Origin: Cheilinus undulatus
Lineage: Eukaryota > Chordata > Actinopteri > Labriformes > Labridae
NCBI RefSeq assembly: GCF_018320785.1
Contig: NC_054868.1
Location: forward strand, 47,313,874 to 47,377,873
Direction: 5' to 3'
Length of the DNA: 64,000 nucleotides
Shown in pieces: positions 12,701-22,837 of the stretch. The translations under genes were made by a program, and so were the position numbers. The notes under the pieces were generated by a model that saw nothing but the letters and a program-made list of their open reading frames with translations, was not told the origin of the DNA and made no database searches. Positions within the stretch are counted from its first letter, which is position 1, and each line of letters starts with the position of its first letter.

Positions 12701-15700
12701 TCACAGAAAATGTTTGGTAATGTTTTGGAATTTTTAGGAAATTCTACATTTTTATGCTTTGGGAATCTCTCATTATTTTGGAGTGAATTTTCCAGGATCT
12801 CCAGAATGTCTAGAGGAAATGTAGTTAATAACTGCCCTTTACAAGTTCTTGTGGACTACACCGTACCATATGCCTTTGAATGACTGACTGAATGACTGAA
12901 TTTCTTACTAATGAAACTGCCCCCTACTGGACAAACCACTTTCAAAATGTCTAACAATTAAAAAATATTATGTTTGTTTGTTGTACAGTAAGATAAGCTT
13001 AATGTCGTCATATGCCAACATAGTTTTTGGGTGAAAACTACTTCCTGTTCAAAGACAAGGCTAAGGTTTTATACCTCCCCAAATAAGTGGGAGAAATTAA
13101 AAATGCTTTCCAAAATTCCAAACTAAAGCTCAGGTCTCAGTAGGGTATGAATAAATAAAAAATAATAAAATATATAATAAGATTGCGTCCATCTGCAATA
13201 CCCTTCACTATGACATCTTGAAACTAAAAATCTAACATCAATGTTACCTGATGCACAGTAGAAGCTTTCTGTCATAGAATTAACCTGGTCTAATTATTCT
13301 CACAGGATTGCAGAAAATAGGAAATATCTTGCAATGTGCTATTGCATTGTTTAATACAGAAATAATCAGAAAAATTCTGATAAATAAATGAATATAAGAG
13401 TGAATAGTAGCTATAACTAACAGTTTTTAGTCTATCTAAATAATATAAATAATCAAAATAGCTTAAAGATAAACTGGGGTTTGTTGTGCACTTCCACACT
13501 TGCTCACTGCTTTCTTCATTTAGTCCTAAGCTTACCTGACCAACAAGCTTAGGACATATCACACAATATTTATTTTGAAGAACTCCTAATAGGGAAACTG
13601 GTCCTAATGTGAGTGTGTCCTTTTAGACTGCAGTGCTGCGGCATCAGTCACAGCTTAGACTCCAGCTCTCGCCCCTTTAATGCCACTTTCTTTTCCTCTT
13701 ATGTTTTAGCTATCCAATCAATAAAGACAAAAAAGGCCCTGTTATGTCTAGCTGTGAATTTTAGGTCTAAATTGGTCTTCGTGCATTGTACCTGAGACTT
13801 GGCGTAGGTGCAGGAGCAGACTCCGATGACTCCTCCTCGATCGTGTATCCCCACAGCTCCTCCAGATGAACTTCTACAACCTGACAGTGAGAAAACAGAC
13901 TTTTTTCTATATCAGCTCCATGTTTGAGTGTGTGTTTTTGTTTCAGAGCTGTGTGTTACCTGGCGAGGTCCTGTTTTAATAAAGTACTGGGCCAGCTCCA
14001 GGGCTGCCACAGCATCCTCGACAGGATTATGACCCGTCTTCTCTTCAGTTTGTATTTGCCTCCTGGGACACGAGCGGAAAATCTCATTATTAGCCGTGTT
14101 GGCAGAGAAAGACACTGAGACACAGCGGAGACAGGCACACAACTCACTTCAGCACCGCCTCAGCCAGGACCTTGAGCTTAAACTTCTGTCCAAACTCTCT
14201 CCTGTAGAGCAGCGAGGTGTCGATAACGTGTGGGTGGATGAGCTGTGGGCGGACATAAACATAGCACAGTTCAGAGAGACAAGTTAGGATAGTAATACTT
14301 ACATTTCTTCTAAAGAGATTCTCCAAAATAGAAAAACTCTCAAAATGTCCTCAGAGTATTTCTACTATGGAGAGAGAAGTGACTTCCTCTAAGCATTAGT
14401 GGTTTTTTACAGTGCAAAAAAACAAAAAACTAGTAAAAAAAATCAACTTACAATTAGTTTAAGCCCCATCCACCTGACAAATCTGAATTAACATCTAATT
14501 TCAAGATATAAAAAGTCAAAAATAATGCCTACATTTTGTGTAATATGTTTGCCAAAATGTCAACAAACTTTAAATTTGTAGTGTCTTGAAATAAGATGTA
14601 CTTACTAATAAAGTTAATAAGTGTAATGAGATTTTTTGACCAGTAATTATACCATAATTATGTCAATTTTGGCCTTATTTTCCTCTGCTTTGTTGTGTTG
14701 TTTGAATGCACTTTAAGGAAATAAACGTGTATACCAAAAACATTTGTAATTGTAACAATTTCTGGGAGAAATGATGTATTTTCTGGAAAAATTCCAGGGG
14801 TGCCAATACTTTCGTCCATAAATGTAGAACAGTGCAGTGTTGTGGGGCTGCATAACCTACGGAGTGAGCGCTCATGATCAGTGTTGTAGGGGAATAAGAT
14901 GCTATCCTCTGGGTGCAGATGGCCTAGCAGGTTGGAACCCATGTGCTCTGGTGGCCCGGGTTCAAGTCCAGTCTGTGGCTCTTAAATCCCATGTCATTCC
15001 ACATTCTCTCATCCCTGTTTCCAACCCAACCACTGTCCTAGCTCAACAATAAAGGCAAAGATGCCCCAAAATATATCTCAAAAAAGACAATGCATTGGTT
15101 AAGCATCAATCAGTCTGTATTGACTCTGTCAGCAAATAATGTGGCATGAACAGATGTCAGCCAGTGTTTATTTGTTGTGTCCAATCAATTGAATGATGGT
15201 ACCTGGTAACAGACACACCAGATAGACTGCTGTATGTCTATTGCATGCTATATTTCACATTGATCTGTGAAAGCTCCCATACAAAGCTTTTGGGAAGGAC
15301 AAAAAATTCTCAGTATATGATTGGACAAACGTTCTTTATGTCACATTCATTACAGGGCAATCAGAATGTCAGGACGAAATGAGGTATATGAAATGTGAAA
15401 CATGATGTGGTAAAAATCATGCTGAGACTAGCAAAACATTTTCTCTCTGTGACAGAGAGCAGAGGACAGAGAAAGCCATGTCTCATGGACTTACTTTCCT
15501 GCAGACTCGTTCACAGGTCACTTGGTAAATATACATAGCATGCTGTCTAAATAGAATTTGCGTTTCGTTCAACAGACTGGAATAAGTAAGTTCCCTTAAC
15601 TGTTATTATAAAAACAGACAAAAATGAGGTTGTTGTTTCAGTCCAAAAGAATAAGATTAGTTTATTAAGTTCAATTATACAACCAGCCAGAGTGCAGTGA

Positions 15701-18700
15701 CTATATCGTCAATGATTAGATTTATATCAGGATAATGTGCTGTAACAAATATTCTTTAATTCATTCAAATGACCAATCCATGAGTTGGTGAGGTTGCCAT
15801 TTTACTTGAACAAGATTTTTTTGACTACAGTCAAAGAGGAGTTTGAACATTTCTATCTCAGGTATCCACAATGGTTAAAAACAAACCTTTCATTAAAGAC
15901 TACATAGTAGAGGCATGCTATGAAAGAACATAAAACTTACCTGCCTTTATCATACTTCATACATGAAGACTACCATACACAGAACTTTCACCAACATTTT
16001 AGTAACTCACTTTCAGAGCCATGAGGTCGTTGTTCAACGAGTGGCCCACCAGAACTGCGTCGCTCGGGAGCAATGACTTGATTTTTGCCTGTACATCCCT
16101 CAGAGTGGTTTTGATTGGTCGCAGCATTGCTCGTGTGATACCAGAGAACCTACAAGAAGACCCAGAGCAGTATGGGATCAGGGGGTGAACTTTAACATAG
16201 ATGAAGCACATTAATGTGTGAGAATGTATGAGTGCGTACTCTGTGAGGTAGTTGAGGACTATTCTCTGAGGTTTTACCAGCTCGTCCAGAACACAGTTCC
16301 CATCATTGTCCACCAAAGAAACACGAGCTAGCTCATAGCCCTTTACTGTGAGACACTGAAGAATGACACCGAGATTAGAAGGTGGATTATGAGTTATGAG
16401 TAATTAACAGCTCTAGTGCACAGTGGTCGGCGATCGACACAGAAATTAAGCAGAGAGAGCAACTATAGTTATAAACAAATTGATGATACAGAGAAATAAG
16501 TTGTTATTTTCTGATTAGCAGTGGTTACAGTCTAGAGAGCTGCTGATGTGCTCCTCTCTGCTCTGCTGTATGTGTCTTTGCTCTGCCATCTGTCAGACAG
16601 TGCAGGCAGGCAAAGAGCAGAGGAGCAGGACAGCGAGGTCTCCTGTTCCCAGAAAGGATTTACTTACATACCATGTGGACTTATTTCCAGTTCACCTCAG
16701 TACAACCCACATTGCATACACTCTCAAATGTATTCACCATGTTAAACTGCAGTAATTGGAAAAAGTTTTGATGATAAGCAAAATTCAGACTATATTACAA
16801 ACTGTGGAGGAATTTTACCAAGGCTATCATTACCCTGTTGCCCATAACTCCACAAGAGAACAAATACCAAGTATGTACTATTTAAAACATTATTCCATAA
16901 TCAGGATAATCTTACCATTTCACAGTCTAGTCCATACAGAGGACTGCTGTCGGTCACACAGTCGACACTTTCTGTGCACACAAACTCTTCAAAGCCTGGC
17001 ATTCCTGAGTTAAAGGAAACAATAAAAGAGGTTTAAGGGAGAGATGGAGAGTGAATCTCCCAATCTCCCACTCTCCATTATTAAATGCTTCATTCTAAAC
17101 CAGGAGTGTTCAACCTTTTCAGCCTGCGACATCCGAAAATGAAGGTGACAGAGACCAGGGACCCCCACTGTACCTGAAGGTGGTTGAACACAGCCATGCA
17201 CAATTAAGAGTAGTCATGTGCAGACAAGGCTGTCCACAAGGGGGGATAAAGGAAGGAGCTTTCTAGGGCCCAGCCAAACTGGGGGCCATAGAGGCCAGCA
17301 AAATCATGGTTCATTGTAAAGTTAAGCTGTGGTATCCATATTTTATTTTTAACCCCAAAAAGTAACCACTCTTATCAAATAAATAAATAATATGTGTTTA
17401 TCATTTGTGTAGTAAATGGCCTTCTTAAAATTGTAAATCCCTTTTGTTAAAAAAAATGAAATGGGTTAAAAATTGCTGAAATGGGTTAATAATGCAAAAA
17501 AAATGGTGGAAAGGGTGGTGACATTGGATTTTAAAAGTGGCAGAAATGGGTTAAAAGTGGCAAAAATTTGATAAAAATGGCAAAAAATACCCCGACCCCC
17601 CCAAGAAAAGGCAAAAATGGATTAAAGTGTCAAAAAATTGGCATACATAATGACAAAAGGGAGTTAAAAGTGGCTGAGTTGGCTTTAAATGGGCTAAAAT
17701 GGGTGAAAATTTGGTGAAATGGGATGAAAATTTGGTATAAACAGGCAAAAAAGTGTTAACTGAGACAGAAAAAACAGGCAGAAATTGGCAGAAATTGATT
17801 TAACTAGCAAAAATGGACATGTCAAATAGTGAAATGTGGTTAAAATTGGTAAATTGGGAGTAAAAAGTGGTACAAAGGTGTTAATGGCGGCAATAATGGG
17901 TCAACAGAGGTAACATTAAGCTTAAGTGGCAAGAATTGGTTTAGAAGTGGCAAAAACAGGCAGGAAAAGAGGGGTGTAAAGGGATTAAAATTGCAAGTAG
18001 GTGTTAAAATGGCAAAAATGTGTTAAAATTGGTAGGGGAAAAGAGGGTTTAAAATTTAGAAAATTCAGTGTAATGTGGCAACAGTGTAATTTTAAAAATA
18101 TTCTTAGTTTTTTTTTTTAGGGGATTTGGAGACCCCCTCTCAGTGTCTCGCAACCCCCAAGGGGGTCCCAATCCCAAGGTTGAGAACCACTGTTCTAAAC
18201 CACACTGTCATCTACATAAGATATAAACTCTATGAGCAGCTTCAAACTCTACTGAAACCGTGTTAATTTGTATCATCTCTCTTACATGGAAGCAATTTTT
18301 ACATTAAGCCCCAAATGAAGCAAAAGAGCTAAAAAAAAAAGCCTGAGCATGTTCTCAGAGATTCACCTTTGACAGGAAAATGTCGCTTGATCATCTCATC
18401 TTGGGGGAGAACATACGCTGTCAGTCCTCTTGTCTGTGTCCCAAACTTGGTGATTACTGGGTGACTCATCAGCCCTGCAAAAGTGCAAAATAATACAGAA
18501 CCAGTACCCGTGAAATAACCTAGTTTATTAATTCAATTTCATTAAAAAAAAACAGAAACACAATTTGGATAAAGAGCAGAAACGCAGAGAGAAAGCACAA
18601 CTATGGATGAGATTGAAGCATTTTTGAAGCATACTTGAAGTTCAAGTAGAAAAGGAATTTTCAATTTGAGAGAGTCGATATAATTTGAGGTGTTTGTAAA

Positions 18701-21700
18701 TTTACTGAACAGAAAATTTAAAAAGGTATGAAAGGAAGATGTGCTTCTACTGTTGGAGTTAAACTCTGGAATGATGCCAACATAAATTTAAAAACATGTA
18801 ATTTGATTTTAGGTTTAAAGAAAATGGTTTGTAAAGCTATTTTGGAGTTTACTAGTGTAACTTATATGCCTGTTTCTTTTTCTGCAATTTTGGAAGTTGG
18901 TAGCTTAATTTGATAAGAATGTCAGACAGGCCTTTATAAACAGTCTGCCTATGCCTTTTAAGTCACCGCTAAACATGATGACTTTGTTAAAAATTTCTAT
19001 ACTGTGTAAAATGTTTGTAATTTGTGTTATGACTGAATAAAAACTACAACTACTACTAAATTATCTCATGATGCTCTTACTGAGGATAAAAGCACTTGAA
19101 GCACTTTGTGACCTTGTTCTGTGAAAGGTGCTATATAAATAAAATTTACTTACTTACTTACTTAAAAATTGCTTGATTAAAATAATAATGACAAAGTGGA
19201 GGAGCGTTTTGACTAAGTATGAATGGATGTGGGTCAAAAGATTATCAGGTCAAGAAAATATGCCATATGAAACGTGTAGTTAAACACTTGGGGAAACCAG
19301 ACTTGGAGACCAAAGTTAATCCATCATACTTTGTGTGGATGCACCTCAGAGTGCACTGTATGTGGACAGATTGGTTGTGCACACACACAATAAAGACCAC
19401 CCCGTCAAGTGACATAATCCGTAGTATTCTAATAAAGAACATATGAGACGTTTCTCACCTCTGTGCAGTCCATTGTTCTTATTTTCTCTTTGTGAGAGGG
19501 TTCGTGTTAGACCGTCTGATTCAGGAAGTTTATTGCTGAAGATTCCTGATGGCAGGTTGGTAGATGTTGGGGTAAATGTGACTCTCTAGTTCAGGCAGAA
19601 AACATGAAAAAAAGACTGTTAACCCAAAACACTGCCAATGTCGATATTAAATTTCCCATTTCTTTTTTAGTTACCGTGGTGTAGTTACTCCGGAGGTGTT
19701 TGAGAGCAAGGTAGTGTCTGTAAAAGTGGCCCTGGGTTAGACCCTCCAGTACCACCACATTTATTGCTTTAATCCTCTTCTGATGGGACAGACGGCACCA
19801 ACTATATGAGACAAATAGGGATAACACCTAAGACTTTAAATAGATCATTTAGATGATTGTTAGAGCACAGGGACAGCGATAACTTACATTACAGAGTTAT
19901 TTAATGAGAGCTGATGAGATCTTACTACCAAAGTCATTACCTGGGCCGTTTAATGCCACCTGTTTTCCCCAGAGCGGCGTAATGCAGCAGCTCCGTCAGC
20001 TCGCTCACTGTAATTGGTTGCCCAAGGCGTTCAGGCGGCACAGAGATCCTCGAAGAGTAAGAGGAACTTTGACACTCCAGTGATTTCTCACTATCTGGCA
20101 CAGTTTTTAATCTCTTGGCCTTCTCATGTGCTCCGGAGTCGACATTCCTTTTTTTCTGTCTGTTGCATGTCACTGCTGCTGGTGGCAAAAGCTCGATGTT
20201 CAGGGTGATGGTCTCACTACAAAAGATTAAAGAGAGATACGTATCTAAAATTGCAAATGGTCATGAAATGTCAACTCTTCAAAGGCAAGTGTTGTGATCA
20301 GCAAACTAAGGATGTCTACTGAAGCTGAAAAGTTTGGGAAAATGTCAAAAATCAGAGGCTTATACAGAATCATGACATGGTGTTCTTATAACTTTGTCTT
20401 TGATCAGATATTTCCTTTCTTTTAAAACAAATCTTTAGAGTATTTTAAGTGCACAAATGCTTTTCTACTTAGCCACAGTGAACACAAAGAAAATATAAAT
20501 AAGGCAGGGGTTTCTTACTTTCTAAAATTAAAAACTACTAGATAAAATGCTCGACTTTGGCAGCATATAACTTGAAGTTGGCCTCACTGTGCTTTAATAA
20601 AGCTGCATTTGTAGATGTAATGATAAACTACTCATGACATGATCCACATCACACAAGAGTTTAAAATACAGTGTAATCACGGTCTACTATTCTCGTATTT
20701 TAACAAAAATTTTGATTGAAACCAGTTAGTGGAAGTAACATCCTTTTATTTTGATTCTATGATCACAAAAATGCAAAATATCCTTTTCTTATCTTTTTTT
20801 AATAAGTTAATACTTAGACTGTGGAACAGTTTATATATTTTCTTGATGAAAAAGATATCAAACTAAAAGAACAGTTGGAAACTTGTGTTTAAAAACTACA
20901 GAAAGTCAGAATGTTTTTTATCTAATTGATCTGAATTTTATTTCTAACCTGTCATTACATCTCAATAGTTAAAGAAGAACTATCAACTTTTATTTTTAAT
21001 TGCAGTTTTTGCTTTCCACGATCATGACGACAAGATAATCAAGATTAAATAATTAATGTGTCGCATGCCATGTTGTGCACGTTTACTGTATATGTTTTGT
21101 CATTTATGGGTTTCCTCCCTTCTCTGACAACACTAGTTCAAAGAAAATCAAGGAACTTAGGGGTTTCGAGGCTCTGTCTTTCCTGATGTTGTCAAAATTA
21201 TATCTACACATGTATATTAAAATAACAATTAAACACATAATTGATCATTTATATATTCATCTTTTGGAGAGAACAAGTATCTGTAGACCTTTTCTGTTGG
21301 GGTTTTACCAATGAGAAAAATTAAAATTGGTGCTTAATTTTTTTTGATGTAGGTCCTTAAGCTTTACAAGACGGGGAGCCCTGAGGAAAAAAGGTTGGGA
21401 ACCACTGCCTTACAGCATACTGACCGCTCTGTCCCTCCAACTAAGTCAGCTCTCACTAGAATTTAAGTAAGGAGCAGAGGGAGCCACAGAACATATCCAA
21501 ATTAGTTGAAAAAAGAGAGAGCGCTAAGAAGAAGAAGCTGTTGGTTAACAGAAAAGGCAAGGCAACCTCAGGCATGACGAACACTTCTGGTTTTGAGGAG
21601 TCAGACCTGGAATAATGCTAAAAAGCTTGAGACTTTTTTATATGGTTGTAACTGTTCATCAAGACTGCAAAACACATTCATTTATTTAACCATTCAGACA

Positions 21701-22308
21701 CAGATAAAGATTTTAATAATCACGATCTCAGTATCAGTCGAAGCAATTGTGAGTATGACTTTTGCCATTACCATTTTTTCACAGGTATCATGACTAAAGG
21801 GTTATTCATAAAAAAAATTAAACCATTCAGCCAAACTGATACAATTTTGACAGCTTAAATTCTTCACAAATATAAGAGCTCTCAACATGTCGACATCCCT
21901 TCAATATTTAAGAGAAACGTGCTGGCTATTTTAAGTTAACAGTGTTAAATGCATGTAACACACATCTTTAAATGGTATACCAATCTTAGTAATGTTGTTA
22001 AGGTATTTCAGCACATTAAGAGAGGATGTCCGCAGTATAACTTTTTACAGTAACTTTGTTATTTAGTGTTAGTTACATCAAGTTAGCTGAGCTGGTTCAG
22101 GACAAAAACCTCTTTTATGAGAGATTCGTGGGTCGGTTTGATTGAGGTGATGAAACTGAAACACTAGCTAGCTTGAACTTTTGAAAAGGTTTAGAGATTT
22201 GACATCCATGCTTCAGAAAGCCTGACGCGTTAAAACAGGCGTGGGAATGACAACGAGAATAAAACAGATAAATATCAAACCCTACCTGTCCTCTAGGTTC
22301 AAATTCAT
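6748..22308 (-). CDS. rexo5: RNA exonuclease 5 (DEDDh exonuclease with two RRMs)
   Basis: Nineteen minus-strand coding exons, in gene order: 22286-22308, 19941-20216, 19675-19801, 19459-19585, 18367-18474, 16916-17004, 16240-16355, 16011-16149, 14148-14242, 13960-14062, 13792-13880, 11807-11915, 9640-9756, 9416-9553, 9233-9325, 8840-9161, 8560-8753, 6877-6986, 6748-6802. All junctions fit GT-AG and phase; the total is 2430 nt (809 aa), slightly longer than the human protein as I recall it. The predicted enzyme trims RNA 3' ends, probably in the nucleus or nucleolus. The exonuclease core shows motif I GLDCEM (D247, E249), motif II VGHSLNNDL (D330) and motif III TGHNPVEDA (H378, D383), so the catalytic set is intact. 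The RRMs lie at about residues 515-585 and 635-720. The start at 22308 is chosen because it alone keeps the 23-nt first exon in frame; the ATG 13 nt upstream (22321) hits a stop at the junction. No canonical poly(A) signal was seen just past the stop. Confidence 0.93.
7171..8320. mobile_element. Non-autonomous hAT-type element with tandem-repeat interior, in the second-last rexo5 intron
   Basis: The ends are CAGGGGTGTCAAACTCAAAG at 7171 and the inverted form ...TTGAGTTTGACCCCCCTG ending at 8320. The perfect 8-bp direct repeat GTTTATAG flanks the element (7163-7170 and 8321-8328). Inside the ends, CCAGATCCGGCC and its inverse CCGGCCCC extend the symmetry. About 7330-8180 is a degenerate tandem array whose unit, around 40 bp, reads like CTCATGATTTTGACTTAAATCT. 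It has no transposase frame. The element lies between rexo5 exons 8560-8753 and 6877-6986. Confidence 0.85.
8397..8419. repeat. Poly(T) run in a rexo5 intron
   Basis: An almost pure T run of more than 20 bases, shortly past the hAT-type element. It may be the tail of a minus-strand retroelement, but nothing recognisable adjoins it. Confidence 0.6.
10241..11455 (+). mobile_element. Decayed Tc1-like (DD34E type) transposon in a rexo5 intron
   Basis: The left end reads CAACCCAAATCCAAAAAAG, and the same layout is seen in the better copy at 52063-53372. Broken frames encode Tc1-like transposase pieces: KKKPYVNKIKKC, TVLWPEESIFEFHFGK around the second catalytic acid, then LKPASLMVCGCISACGVGSL. The frame is cut by stops and shifts. 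The right inverted end is missing after about 11440, so the copy is truncated and inactive. Confidence 0.8.
12118..12800. repeat. Low-complexity AT tract and degenerate GGAATTT-rich repeats in a rexo5 intron
   Basis: 12118-12225 is an AAT/AAAT-rich tract. 12300-12800 has many spaced words like GGAATTT and TTTTGGGG, plus a long T run near 12650-12680. It may be the decayed interior of another element with a tandem-repeat core, but no clean ends or target duplication were found. Confidence 0.45.
14650..14826. mobile_element. Terminal fragment of a Tc1/mariner-like element
   Basis: The words CCAGGGGTGCCAATACTTTCG near 14795-14815 resemble the ends of common fish Tc1/mariner relics. No transposase frame remains. 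It lies in the rexo5 intron between exons 16011-16149 and 14148-14242. Confidence 0.45.
14911..15086 (+). mobile_element. tRNA-derived SINE copy in a rexo5 intron
   Basis: It aligns by eye to the reverse strand of 51643-51817. It has a box A-like region, a B box-like GGTTCAAGTCC at about 14959-14969, and then the shared body (CTCTTAAATCCCATGTCATTCC, AATAAAGGCAAAGATGCCCC) and an A-rich end. Confidence 0.6.
17101..18192. mobile_element. Non-autonomous hAT-type element with tandem-repeat interior, in a rexo5 intron
   Basis: The left end is CAGGAGTGTTCAACC; the right end reads GGTTGAGAACCACTG, which is CAGTGGTTCTCAACC when inverted. The perfect 8-bp direct repeat TTCTAAAC flanks it (17093-17100 and 18193-18200). 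The interior, about 17440-18060, is a degenerate array built on words such as GGGTTAAAAGTGGCAAAAATG. It has no transposase frame. It sits between rexo5 exons 18367-18474 and 16916-17004. Confidence 0.85.
18728..19165 (+). mobile_element. Likely 3' fragment of a non-LTR retrotransposon (LINE)
   Basis: A short frame at 18728-18913 includes GVKLWNDANINLK and LKKMV, which resembles the C-terminal end of fish LINE reverse transcriptases (consensus roughly 'WNsL...lK...FKK'). Downstream, a stretch ending GGTGCTATATAAATAAAATTTAC followed by (TTAC)n at about 19120-19165 resembles a LINE 3' tail, perhaps from another family. The call rests on weak motif likeness. Confidence 0.4.
21340..21417. mobile_element. 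Orphan hAT-type terminus in rexo5 intron 1
   Basis: GGTTGGGAACCACTG ends at about 21413 and resembles the right end of the element at 17101-18192. No matching left end with a target duplication was found upstream, so this is a remnant. Confidence 0.4.
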
Positions 22309-22837
22309 GTTTTAATTTCATTGACAGAAGCTAAAAACACATGGCTAGCGTACAGGCACTGTTGCACGTTACGTTGTATAAAACAAACTCTAAACCACCA
22401 GCACCACTTCCGGTCGTGTCTTAAAAAACAAGATAAAGTACTGAAAATATGTCCGTACATGTGGTTATAACAGAATCAATAAGAGGAAGAAATCGATTGA
22501 ATAAAACTGTTGTTTTGTTACAATATTTTACTTATTCATAATTTCAGCTTAAGATGGGATACGTTGATCAAAACGAACATTTACAGCTTTTGTTTTGAAG
22601 AAAATTGGCCTAACCGGAAACAGGTCATTTCACTTCATCCGTTTTACTGTGATCGACTATTTATTTCTGCAGTCGAATTCCTTGCCTTGCAGTCCAAAAC
22701 AATCAATCCCAGACAGACTGATGGAGGAAAATTTTAAAATTAGCGCGGTGTTTGCTCATTTTGCTTGTATTAAAACTCTTTAAGGGTTTCATATTTGTAT
22801 GTAGTTGTATGTCTGCAGTAACGTAACTGATAACGTG
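22309..22837. promoter_or_regulatory. Shared bidirectional promoter of rexo5 and eri2
   Basis: The rexo5 start codon (minus strand, 22308) and the eri2 start codon (plus strand, 22838) face away from each other across 529 bp. Both transcription starts must lie in or near this gap unless there are further upstream non-coding exons. I see no clear TATA box and no strong CpG island. Confidence 0.65.

Noticed and set aside
20508..21413. Possible fourth full hAT-type element between CAGGGGTTTCTTAC and GGTTGGGAACCACTG
   Set aside because: The 8-bp flanks on the two sides do not match and the interior is not an array; only the right terminus is kept as a remnant.
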